NCBI GenBank assembly: GCA_965263375.1
Contig: OZ253669.1
Span: forward strand, 2,976,001-3,040,000
DNA from: JAJFFW01 sp965263375
GTDB lineage: Bacteria; Pseudomonadota; Alphaproteobacteria; Caulobacterales; Parvularculaceae
DNA: 64,000 bases
Direction of reading: 5' to 3'
The position numbers and the translations under genes were made by a program. This document shows positions 33,947 to 42,395 of this stretch, piece after piece. Within the stretch, counting starts at the first letter, position 1; each line of letters opens with the position of its first letter. The notes under the pieces were generated by a model, which searched no databases, was not told the DNA's origin, and saw only the letters and a program-made list of their open reading frames with translations.

Positions 33947-34644
33947 TCTCACTCAATGACCGGTTGATTATTCCCCTCGATACGCCAAGCATCGAAGAGG
34001 CAAAAGGGATCGTAAGCGCTGTCGGCGAGGCGGGAACGTTTTATAAGATCGGTTATCAATTAATGCCAATTGGCGGCATTGCGCTGGCAAAAGAATTATC
34101 CAACGCGGGAAAAAAAGTCTTCCTCGATTTTAAATTTCACGATATCGGCGCGACCGTCGAAAAAGGAACCGCAAGCGTGCGACAACTTGGGGGCGATTTT
34201 TTAACTGTGCATGCAGAACCTGATGTGATCGCCGCCGCCGCCGAAGGTCGCGGTGACGACCCGCGATTAAAGATCCTTGCGGTGACAGTGTTGACCAGTC
34301 TGGATCAAGCTGCGTTGACACAATCAGGTATCAACATACCTTTGGAAGACGTAGTTTTGCGCCGGGCTGAGTTCGCCCTTAAAGGCGGCGCGGACGGGAT
34401 CGTCGCCTCAGCCAAAGAAGCAGCAGCGGTGCGCGCAAGATTTGGCGACGCGCTTATCATTGTCACCCCTGGGGTGCGCCCACAAGGCGCGAGCAAAGAT
34501 GACCAAGCAAGAGTGGTCACGCCATATAACGCGATCAAAGCGGGGAGCGACCACCTAGTGGTGGGACGCCCTATCACAAAAGCACCAGCCCCAAAAGAAG
34601 CGGCGCAGACAATCCTGAATGAGATTGAAAGCGCTATTGGCTAA
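33943..34644 (+). CDS. pyrF: orotidine 5'-phosphate decarboxylase
   Basis: 233 residues. Final step of UMP synthesis, OMP to UMP plus CO2. Key motifs: IIPLDTPS at the N-terminus, the catalytic LDFKFHDI (Lys-Asp charge network) and VTPGVRP, with VVGRPIT near the end binding the phosphate. It starts inside the end of nth (ATGA overlap 33943-33946), so translation is coupled to a DNA-repair gene. No ribosome-binding site is separable from the nth tail codons. Confidence 0.96.
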   Translation: MISLNDRLIIPLDTPSIEEAKGIVSAVGEAGTFYKIGYQLMPIGGIALAKELSNAGKKVFLDFKFHDIGATVEKGTASVRQLGGDFLTVHAEPDVIAAAAEGRGDDPRLKILAVTVLTSLDQAALTQSGINIPLEDVVLRRAEFALKGGADGIVASAKEAAAVRARFGDALIIVTPGVRPQGASKDDQARVVTPYNAIKAGSDHLVVGRPITKAPAPKEAAQTILNEIESAIG

Positions 34645-34865
34645 GGCAATCCGCCAGCGCATAGCCCCAAAATTATCAAATTGAGCGTTTACCCTTTTAA
34701 ATTGGGGCGCCTTGACGCAATATGCGGCTCTCACCACTTACGCGAAGGCGTCATTCGACCTGACAGCCTTCAACCGTTGTAGAGTGAGCCCCGCAAAAAG
34801 CGGGATGAGTAGGGAAAATTTTTAAACGCACAAGTTAGGAGCGCCGTTGCAGCAGGCGATCAACC

Positions 34866-36731
34866 ATGGGCGACCAAACAAAACAGATCTTAAAAAAGGC
34901 CAACCGGCCAATCTTTCATGCTTATCTTGCAACCGCCCGCAGAAAAGGCGGCAAGGCCAAAGCAATTATTGACGGCGACGGCCGCAAATTCACCTATGAA
35001 GACATTACGCGCGCTTCCTTCGCGCTCGCTGGCCCCATTGGCCGGAAAACCGAAAAGAAAGAAGCCCTTGGCATCTTGTTGCCAACGGGCATCGGGGTTG
35101 TGCTTTCGATGTTCGCCATGCATGTCAGCGGCCGCACGCCGACCATGCTGAACTTCACAGCGGGCGCGGCCAATATTAAAGCCGCCTGCGCCGTGGCGAA
35201 GGTTACGAAAGTGGTCACCGCCCATGCCTTTATAGAAAAGGCGGGCCTTGAAAGCCTTATCGATGAGCTAAAAGAAAGTGTGGAATTTCTCTATCTTGAG
35301 GAGCTACGTGAAGAGATTAAAAAAAGCGACAAAGTGCGCGCCGTTTTAGGTCCGATCCTTCCTTCTTTATTTGCTGCAAGACCTAATCCGCAAGACACGG
35401 CCGTCATTCTGTTTACATCCGGCACAGAAGGTTCGCCCAAAGGCGTCGCCCTTAGCCACACTAATGTTATAGCCAATATCGAACAAATCTACGCCCATGT
35501 CGAAATGATGCCGGGCGATATCTTTTTTAATCCTCTGCCTGCGTTTCATTGCTATGGATTGACCGCAGGAACGCTGTGGCCGCTGATTACGGGATACCCA
35601 TCCGTTTTACATCCATCGCCCTTGCAAACAAAAATCATCGCTAAACGAATTTTTGAAACAGGCTCGACAGTGCTGTTTGCGACCGATACTTTTTTACAGC
35701 AATATATGCGCGCCAGTCCCGATGGCGGCATGAGCTCGCTCAGAATTGCCGTTTGCGGCGCCGAACGCGTGCGCGAGGAAACCCGCCAAATGGCGGAGCG
35801 GCGCTTTTCATTCGAAGTTTTAGAAGGCTATGGCGTCACCGAATGCACGCCAGTGCTTGCCGCAAACCAGCCGGGTGATATTCGCGCCGGAACAATTGGC
35901 AAGCTTTTGCCCGCTGTTGAAGCCCGCCTGGAGCCTGTTGAAGGGTTAAGCGATGCTGGGCGCCTAGTTGTGCGCGGCCCCAATGTGATGAAGGGGTATT
36001 TGCTCGCAGAAACGCCCGGTGAAATTCAACCCCCGCCTGACGGCTGGCATGACACGGGCGACGTTGTCAGCATCAGCGATGAAGGCTACCTAACCGTTCG
36101 CGGTCGGTTAAAGCGCTTTGCGAAAATCGGCGGCGAGATGGTCTCGCTTACCGTCGTTGAAAATTGCGCCAGCGCCGTTTGGCCGAACCATACCCATGCG
36201 GCTGCAATTTTACCGGACAAACGCAAAGGCGAGCAAATTGTTCTTGTTACGGATAATAAAGATGCAACTCGCGATCAATTACTAACCTGGTCGCAAACCC
36301 ACGGGGTGGCTGAAATCGCGATCCCGAAAAAAATTGTCCATGTCGATGAAGTGCCTGTCCTGGGTTCCGGCAAACTAAACTATGGACAGATCACAGCGCT
36401 CGCCAAAGCGCAGCTTGCGCCAAGCGAGGCCCCCGCCTCAACGCCGTTGGAAGATCCCACAATGGCTGAAGGGCCACAAGAAGAAGAAACCACTAAGGAA
36501 GAAACAAGCGCTTCATCAGAATATACAGCCCCTTTAAGCGACGATACGCCAATACCGCCCCCCAACGACGATGAGGCTATCGGCGAAACTAACGGCCAGG
36601 AAGCCGGGCCACCCCCAAATGAGCATAGTGATCAGCCACAGACGAATCCGCGTATAGAAGATGGCGCACAAGCGACATCGCCCAGCAAAGGCGTCAACCA
36701 ACAAGACGACATCAAAAAGGCCGCGGAATAA
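34866..36731 (+). CDS. AMP-binding acyl-CoA/acyl-ACP synthetase-like protein (Aas-like)
   Basis: 621 residues. Adenylate-forming enzyme: the P-loop VILFTSGTEGSPKGVALSH (near 180), FNPLPAFHCYGLT, LEGYGVTECTPVL, the ATP-ribose Asp in GWHDTGD and the catalytic lysine region GSGKLNY (near 503). The overall pattern is closest to the synthetase half of Aas, which activates fatty acids for re-acylation of lysophospholipids, but the acyltransferase half is absent. From about 515 to the end (roughly 105 residues) the protein is acidic, Pro/Glu/Ser-rich and probably disordered. hemH begins six bases downstream. Confidence 0.85.
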   Translation: MGDQTKQILKKANRPIFHAYLATARRKGGKAKAIIDGDGRKFTYEDITRASFALAGPIGRKTEKKEALGILLPTGIGVVLSMFAMHVSGRTPTMLNFTAGAANIKAACAVAKVTKVVTAHAFIEKAGLESLIDELKESVEFLYLEELREEIKKSDKVRAVLGPILPSLFAARPNPQDTAVILFTSGTEGSPKGVALSHTNVIANIEQIYAHVEMMPGDIFFNPLPAFHCYGLTAGTLWPLITGYPSVLHPSPLQTKIIAKRIFETGSTVLFATDTFLQQYMRASPDGGMSSLRIAVCGAERVREETRQMAERRFSFEVLEGYGVTECTPVLAANQPGDIRAGTIGKLLPAVEARLEPVEGLSDAGRLVVRGPNVMKGYLLAETPGEIQPPPDGWHDTGDVVSISDEGYLTVRGRLKRFAKIGGEMVSLTVVENCASAVWPNHTHAAAILPDKRKGEQIVLVTDNKDATRDQLLTWSQTHGVAEIAIPKKIVHVDEVPVLGSGKLNYGQITALAKAQLAPSEAPASTPLEDPTMAEGPQEEETTKEETSASSEYTAPLSDDTPIPPPNDDEAIGETNGQEAGPPPNEHSDQPQTNPRIEDGAQATSPSKGVNQQDDIKKAAE

Positions 36732-36737
36732 AAACTT

Positions 36738-37775
36738 ATGAACGCTTTGAGTGATGCGCATTTGCCAGACAGCCATGCGCCCGTTAGCCATGGTAAAATT
36801 GGCGTTTTAACCGTAAATCTAGGAACCCCGGATGAAGCGACCCCCACAGCCGTGCGTCGTTATCTGCGTGAGTTTTTGAGCGATAAGCGCATTGTTGAGC
36901 TGCCCCGTGCTTTATGGCTGCCCATTCTTTATGGGGTGGTCTTAACGGTGCGCCCCGCGGCGACGGCGAAAGCATACGCGTCCATCTGGTTAAAAGACCA
37001 AAACGAATCGCCCCTTCGTTACTATACACGCAAGCAGAGCGCGGGCCTTAGCAAGTCCTTTTCGGGGCTCGACAACATCATTGTTGATTGGGCGATGCGT
37101 TATGGCGCCCCCTCTATTGCCGATCGTATGAACGCCTTAAAAGAACAAGGCTGTGATCGAATATTCGTGTTGCCACTATATCCACAATATTCCGCAACCA
37201 CGACAGGCAGCGTACATGATGCGGTTTTTGATGCTGTCAAAGACATGCGCTGGCAGCCGGCATTGCGCATCGCCCCCGCCTTTCACGATGAAAGCGCCTA
37301 TATTGACGCGCTAGCCGCCGTCACCCAACGACATCTTGACAGTCTTGGCTGGACACCTGAACGGATTATTTTATCCTTCCACGGATTGCCTGAGCGCTAT
37401 TTCAAGGCGGGCGACCCTTATCATTGCCATTGTCAAAAAACCGCTCGATTGCTCCGCGAGAAAATGGGCTGGACCGCGAACCAAGCGCCCCTCGCCTTCC
37501 AGTCCAAATTTGGCCGGGATAAGTGGTTGGAGCCGGCAACGACGGATATGATAGACGACCTCGCCAAAGTGGGCGTTAGACGCCTCGCGGTTATAACGCC
37601 TGGCTTTGTCAGTGATTGTATTGAAACATTGGAAGAAATCGCCATCGCCGCAAAGGAACAGTTTGTGGGCCTGGGCGGCGAGAAATTCAGCGCTGTGCCT
37701 TGCTTAAATGATGAGCCTGAGATGTTGGCGATGTTAGAGACGATTACGCGCCGCGAGATTGCGGGCTGGGTCTAA
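36738..37775 (+). CDS. hemH: ferrochelatase
   Basis: 345 residues. Inserts Fe2+ into protoporphyrin IX, the last step of protohaem synthesis. Signatures: VNLGTPDEAT, REFLSDKRIVELPR, LPLYPQYSATTTGS, the active-site IILSFHGLPERY (catalytic His) and CHCQKTA, then FQSKFGRDKWLEP and VITPGFVSDCIETLEEI with its conserved Glu. It lies six bases after the AMP-binding gene, likely the same transcript. Its stop overlaps the convergent HAD gene by four bases. Confidence 0.97.
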   Translation: MNALSDAHLPDSHAPVSHGKIGVLTVNLGTPDEATPTAVRRYLREFLSDKRIVELPRALWLPILYGVVLTVRPAATAKAYASIWLKDQNESPLRYYTRKQSAGLSKSFSGLDNIIVDWAMRYGAPSIADRMNALKEQGCDRIFVLPLYPQYSATTTGSVHDAVFDAVKDMRWQPALRIAPAFHDESAYIDALAAVTQRHLDSLGWTPERIILSFHGLPERYFKAGDPYHCHCQKTARLLREKMGWTANQAPLAFQSKFGRDKWLEPATTDMIDDLAKVGVRRLAVITPGFVSDCIETLEEIAIAAKEQFVGLGGEKFSAVPCLNDEPEMLAMLETITRREIAGWV

Positions 37776-38452
37776 TCAATCTTAGACTGATCAAACATCA
37801 CCGCTAGAGATGCAAAATCTTCGACGATACGAGACGCGCCCGCCGCGATCAGTTGATCGCTGTGGCCGTCAAAACAATGACCGCCGCCAGTAAAACCCCA
37901 CACTTCCATTCCGGCCGCAACGCCCGCCTTTACTCCGTTTGCGCTATCTTCAATAACAATGCATTTTGATGGGGCCACGCTCAATTTTTCTGCAGTATAC
38001 AGAAAAACATCTGGCGCGGGCTTCCCATGCCTCACCAAGTCAGCAGAGTATACATGGGGCGCCACTAAGTCCCATAATCCAGTGCGCTGCAATTTTGCTT
38101 CAAGAAAGACCGTTTGCGAGGATGAAGCGACGCCGATGCCAAAGCGATCACGAGCGGCCTTGATTGCGCCCTCAGCGCCCGCAACAGGCTTTAACTTATC
38201 TTTATTCTTCCGCCTTTGCTCGACCAACCCATCAAAAAAATCAGCTGGCGGATCAGCCTCATGAACCTTGCGATAAGCCTCAGTCAATTTCGCGCCAAAG
38301 ACATCCATACGATAGCCGGTAAAAAGCCGAACCAAATCAGCTGGCGACCAATTTAAGCCATAGCTTTGCAGATAAGTGGCGCTGTCATCAAGACCGAGAA
38401 TTTCAGAATCGACCAAAACGCCGTCGCAATCGAAAATCACCGCTGAAAACAT
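37772..38452 (-). CDS. HAD-superfamily phosphatase (beta-phosphoglucomutase/phosphoglycolate phosphatase-like)
   Basis: 226 residues from ATG 38452; the frame opens at GTG 38476. HAD motifs: nucleophile Asp in VIFDCDGVLVDSE (motif I), ASSS near 115 (motif II), the Lys in RHGKPAPDVF (motif III) and IVIEDSANGVKAG (motif IV). The helical cap lies between motifs I and II. The substrate is a small phosphorylated metabolite; which one cannot be told. It sits between hemH (convergent) and the terminator of hppA. Confidence 0.9.
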   Translation of the reverse strand: MFSAVIFDCDGVLVDSEILGLDDSATYLQSYGLNWSPADLVRLFTGYRMDVFGAKLTEAYRKVHEADPPADFFDGLVEQRRKNKDKLKPVAGAEGAIKAARDRFGIGVASSSQTVFLEAKLQRTGLWDLVAPHVYSADLVRHGKPAPDVFLYTAEKLSVAPSKCIVIEDSANGVKAGVAAGMEVWGFTGGGHCFDGHSDQLIAAGASRIVEDFASLAVMFDQSKID

Positions 38453-38520
38453 ATCCAAGCCTTTATAAAGGTTCACTTCCTTGAAAACAGCATATCGCCG
38501 CTTGCGTCACTTAATAAAGA

Positions 38521-38550
38521 AAAACCCCGGATGTCGCCATCCGGGGTTTT
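38521..38550 (-). terminator. intrinsic terminator of hppA
   Basis: 13-bp perfect arms (38521-38533, 38538-38550) with a TCGC loop. Read leftward, the stem is followed by a T-run. It lies 25 bp past the hppA stop codon. Confidence 0.92.
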
Positions 38551-38574
38551 ACAAAAAATATCACAACGTCAAGA

Positions 38575-40698
38575 TTAGTTGAGGCCCGCCAAAACAGCAA
38601 GCAGCAACAACGCTACAATGTTAGTGATCTTAATCATGGGGTTAACCGCTGGTCCCGCCGTATCCTTATACGGATCACCAACTGTATCGCCGGTTACAGC
38701 AGCCTTGTGCGCGTCGGAGCCCTTGCCGCCATGGTTCCCGTCTTCGATATACTTCTTCGCGTTGTCCCATGCGCCGCCGCCTGCTGTCATAGAAAGCGCC
38801 ACAAAGAGCCCCGTGAGAATCACACCGATTAACATCGCGCCCACAGCGGAAAGTGCAGCAGACTTATCCGCAACAACACCCACCGCAAAGTACAAGACGA
38901 TCGGCGAAAGGATCGGCAACATAGAGGGCACCACCATTTCCTTAATCGCCGCGCCGGTGAGCATATTCACCGCCCTGGCGTAATCAGGCTTATCCGTTCC
39001 TTGCATAATGCCTGGTTTTTCCTGGAATTGGCGACGCACCTCTTCAACGATCGCGCCCGCTGCGCGGCCCACCGCCTGCATTGCGATGCCGCCAAACAAG
39101 AACGGCAACAAACCGCCAATGAATAGGCCGGCGATCACATAAGGGTCTGACAAAGAGAAATTAACAGAAACATCAGCAAACCAGGGATATTTGTCTGGGT
39201 GGCTGACGAAATGCTTAATATCTTCTGTGTACGCAGCAAATAAGACAAGTGCGCCAAGTCCAGCGGACCCAATCGCATAGCCCTTTGTCACCGCTTTTGT
39301 GGTGTTTCCAACAGCGTCAAGCGCGTCTGTCGTATCCCGGACTGACCCTTCAAGACCTGCCATTTCCGCAATACCGCCCGCATTATCGGTCACAGGGCCG
39401 AAGGCATCGAGCGCAACAATCATACCCGCAAGGGCCAGCATAGTCGTCACCGCTGTCGCAATGCCATAAAGGCCTGCGACTTGGAATGTCGCGATAATCG
39501 CCACCACAATCACCAGCGCTGGTAATGCGGTCGCTTCCATTGAAACAGCAAGGCCCTGAATCACATTCGTGCCATGCCCAGATTCCGACGCCGCCGCAAC
39601 AGACCGCACCGGACGGAAATCCGTGCCCGTATAATACTCTGTGATCCACACAATCACGCCGGTAACCGCAAGCCCGATAAGCCCACAGATAAACAAGCCC
39701 ATGCCGGTATAACCTGCGCCAGGCGCAACCTCAGCGGAAAATCCGAAAATTTGTCCCGTGACGACTGCAAGCGCGCCAGCCGATAAAACGCCCGTCGCAA
39801 TTAAGCCCTTATAAAGAGCGCCCATAATATTAGTCGACCCTTTGGAAAGGCGCACAAAGAACGTTCCAGCAATGGACGTTAAAATGCAAACCCCGCCAAT
39901 TGCGAGCGGGTAAAACATGAATTTCGCCGCATCCGCCGTATAGATGATCGAACCAAGCACCATGGTCGCTGCAACAGTAACCACATAGGTTTCAAAAAGG
40001 TCCGCCGCCATCCCGGCACAATCACCGACATTGTCACCCACATTATCCGCAATGGTCGCGGGGTTGCGTGGATCATCCTCAGGAATGCCCGCTTCAACTT
40101 TACCGACCAAGTCGCCGCCGACATCCGCGCCTTTTGTGAAGATGCCGCCGCCAAGACGCGCAAAAACTGAGATCAGTGAGGCGCCAAGAGAAAGCGCGAC
40201 AAGACCATTCACAACATTTCGGCTTTCCGGCGCATTACCCGCTGGGCCCGTCAGCAACCAGTAGTAAACAACAAGCCCTAAAAGCGCGAGGCCAGCAACA
40301 AGCATCCCCGTAACCGCGCCAGCACGGAACGCAACGGACAACCCTTTTTCAAGACTTTGGCTCGCCGCTTCAGTAGTGCGAACATTGGCGCGCACAGAAA
40401 CCAACATGCCGATGAACCCAGCCGCGCCGGATAAAATAGCGCCGAGCGCAAACCCAACAGCAGGGATCCAGTTCAAACCAAACGCAATTAACAAAACAAC
40501 GAACACAACTGAGCCCACGATCGCAATCGTGGTGTACTGTCTATTCAGATAGGCGGTCGCGCCTTCTTGGATCGCAGCCGCGATCTCTTTCATGCGATCA
40601 TTGCCAGTCGGCAATGACATCACTGATTGAATTGTGAAAACGCCATAGAGGATAGCTAGCAGACCAGCCCCCACAACGAGCAGGATGCTCATACTCAT
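38575..40698 (-). CDS. hppA: K+-independent membrane H+-translocating pyrophosphatase
   Basis: 707 residues, about 16 transmembrane helices. Hydrolyses pyrophosphate in the cytoplasm and pumps protons across the inner membrane. The substrate-binding loops are clear: GGGIFTKGADVGGDLVGKVE with EDDPRNPATIADNVGDNVGD, and the C-terminal DNAKKYIE and GDTVGDPYKDTAGPAVNP. The subtype-defining position reads GNTTKA; family work links lysine there to potassium-independent enzymes and alanine to potassium-dependent ones. GGAAGGAG precedes the ATG. The upstream leader has repeated AATCTATTA elements. Confidence 0.97.
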   Translation of the reverse strand: MSMSILLVVGAGLLAILYGVFTIQSVMSLPTGNDRMKEIAAAIQEGATAYLNRQYTTIAIVGSVVFVVLLIAFGLNWIPAVGFALGAILSGAAGFIGMLVSVRANVRTTEAASQSLEKGLSVAFRAGAVTGMLVAGLALLGLVVYYWLLTGPAGNAPESRNVVNGLVALSLGASLISVFARLGGGIFTKGADVGGDLVGKVEAGIPEDDPRNPATIADNVGDNVGDCAGMAADLFETYVVTVAATMVLGSIIYTADAAKFMFYPLAIGGVCILTSIAGTFFVRLSKGSTNIMGALYKGLIATGVLSAGALAVVTGQIFGFSAEVAPGAGYTGMGLFICGLIGLAVTGVIVWITEYYTGTDFRPVRSVAAASESGHGTNVIQGLAVSMEATALPALVIVVAIIATFQVAGLYGIATAVTTMLALAGMIVALDAFGPVTDNAGGIAEMAGLEGSVRDTTDALDAVGNTTKAVTKGYAIGSAGLGALVLFAAYTEDIKHFVSHPDKYPWFADVSVNFSLSDPYVIAGLFIGGLLPFLFGGIAMQAVGRAAGAIVEEVRRQFQEKPGIMQGTDKPDYARAVNMLTGAAIKEMVVPSMLPILSPIVLYFAVGVVADKSAALSAVGAMLIGVILTGLFVALSMTAGGGAWDNAKKYIEDGNHGGKGSDAHKAAVTGDTVGDPYKDTAGPAVNPMIKITNIVALLLLAVLAGLN

Positions 40699-41019
40699 GG
40701 AACTCCTTCCCTTAAATCTATTAGGTTTAACCTTTGAGATTTAATCTATTAAATTTTGGCTTATTTGATTTCTGGTGAGTAAGGCCTTTGGATGTTGTTG
40801 GTTAGGACAAAAAATTTGACGCCGACATGGCCGCCGCGCGCCAAGGCGCATGCGCTTCAACCGACTCCTCAGACTTAAATAGGAGGTTCGCAAAGCCGGA
40901 CCTGAAAATCAATAAAAAAGAACCACTACCTTCAACGCTGCACTGCAGCAATAAGACAAAAATAAAGCGCCAGTAAAACTGCTGGCGCTTTATCTAAAAT
41001 CTTAATTATTAAGGCTGCT
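40699..41019. other. 321-bp gap between hydroxylase and hppA
   Basis: Holds the hppA promoter and leader and, at its right end, the hydroxylase terminator. Close to hppA are two AATCTATTA copies 28 bp apart (40715-40723, 40743-40751); the second is part of a 6-bp-arm inverted repeat TTTAAT/ATTAAA (40740-40753). No coding sequence is supported. Confidence 0.5.
40963..40994 (-). terminator. intrinsic terminator of the fatty acid hydroxylase-family gene
   Basis: 12-bp arms 40963-40974 and 40983-40994 (ATAAAGCGCCAG and complement). Read leftward the stem is followed by TTTTTG. It lies 26 bp after the stop of the hydroxylase gene. Confidence 0.85.
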
Positions 41020-41787
41020 TTAGGCGGAAGGCGTCTGTGCACCCCGGCGTGTGAGCTCTTCTTCATCCGTAAGCTGCTTAACCCAAGGATACTTAACGGC
41101 CATTTCGTTTGTGTAACCAAGATTACGCGCTGTGGCGCTGCGCGGACGGTCTGTTGTTTCTTCATACAAAGTCCCAAACATACGGTCCCAAAAGAACTCA
41201 CCAATGCCGAAATTCCCATTTTCATTGTGGAAATGGTGATCAAGGTGCAGTTTTTTCACACGCTTCCAAAAAGCCGATTTTGGTTCAAAAGCCAAATGCT
41301 CGCCCGCGTGCCAAAATTCTGTCAGCGCTGTCATAAAAAGGGTGCCAGCGACCGCGCCGCAAACGCCAACAAGGCCATCAATCATCCACCCGGCAGGCGC
41401 AGCCACAAGAAGGATTGTCGGCAAAGTTGTATGTAACCCGCCGAACAACACCGACAGATCATTTGGATAACGGTGATGGTCGTAGTGAACCCGTTTCCAG
41501 AGCTTTGCTAATTGGGGGCTTTTGTACATCCACGATCCATGCAGCACAAAACGGTGAATAACATACCAACCAATGGGAAACAGCAAAGCGCCAGCGCCAA
41601 GCGCAAGGGCGAACCGTAACAATGAGTCAGTTGCAAACAATCCAACAAAAAATGTAATCAAAATCAGCACCGCGTATACTTGTATCGCGGGATACGTCAC
41701 ATAGGCGCGCACCAGATCATTAAACGTCATCCGGTTAAGAAGGTATTCTTCTTCTTTCCACGCCTTATAGCCGATAAACAACTTCAT
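41020..41787 (-). CDS. fatty acid hydroxylase / sterol desaturase-family membrane protein
   Basis: 255 residues, four or five hydrophobic helices. The di-iron histidine clusters are HRFVLH (near 77), HYDHHRYP (near 100), EFWHAGEHLA (near 163) and HLDHHFHNENGNFG (near 182), closest to the fatty-acid-hydroxylase branch that includes sphingolipid hydroxylases. It would hydroxylate a lipid in the inner membrane with O2. It is divergent from the ceramide-synthesis genes across a 0.6 kb gap, so a role on sphingoid base or N-acyl chain is plausible but inferred. Confidence 0.87.
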   Translation of the reverse strand: MKLFIGYKAWKEEEYLLNRMTFNDLVRAYVTYPAIQVYAVLILITFFVGLFATDSLLRFALALGAGALLFPIGWYVIHRFVLHGSWMYKSPQLAKLWKRVHYDHHRYPNDLSVLFGGLHTTLPTILLVAAPAGWMIDGLVGVCGAVAGTLFMTALTEFWHAGEHLAFEPKSAFWKRVKKLHLDHHFHNENGNFGIGEFFWDRMFGTLYEETTDRPRSATARNLGYTNEMAVKYPWVKQLTDEEELTRRGAQTPSA

Positions 41788-42395
41788 CGATCACCACTCC
41801 GGTTGGTTGGGCCATTCGTACAATTAAGCGTCCCCGCCTCGCACAAAAAGGGTTTTGCTGGACGCGCGCATACAAATACAAACACGACATATGCGACCAG
41901 CACAAAATCACTTTTAAAAAAACTCATATCTTTAAGTAAACCGAACGCGCAGACAATCAGCGCGACACGTCAGCCCGGTGAGACACGCGCCTTAAAAAGG
42001 CGCCCCATCTGTGGCCTTTACGCACCAGCATTTGCGCCGCTTTGCGGTTAATACCACAAATTCGGGCTTTTCGCCGCTTTTTCAGTTACTTGCCCGTTGA
42101 CCGCAAACCATGTATCCGAACAAAATTCTCATGGACGGTTCGCAGTTGCAGTATCACACCTTTAGTGGTCAGCTCAGACGGTTCTCTGGGGGCATAGCGC
42201 TTAGCGGTTGGATGCGGTACAAACATCGCTGCAGCTTAGCTTTTGAGCGTGTGATGTAATTTGGTCCGTCGTCAGGCACATCTTTTGCCTAAAGGCGGAC
42301 AGGCAGGATTTTTCCGATCCTGTCTTCAAGTTGTGTTCTAATTGTCGACTGGACCATGCTGGGGTCTTTATGTCGGCGCAGTTGCGGGGGGCTTA
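41788..42395. other. 608-bp divergent region before the sphingolipid genes
   Basis: Separates the hydroxylase from the acyl-ACP synthetase gene. Small open frames occur but none has a family match or ribosome-binding site. I found no convincing promoter pair, CtrA site or terminator. Its length suggests regulatory content for both directions. Confidence 0.45.
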
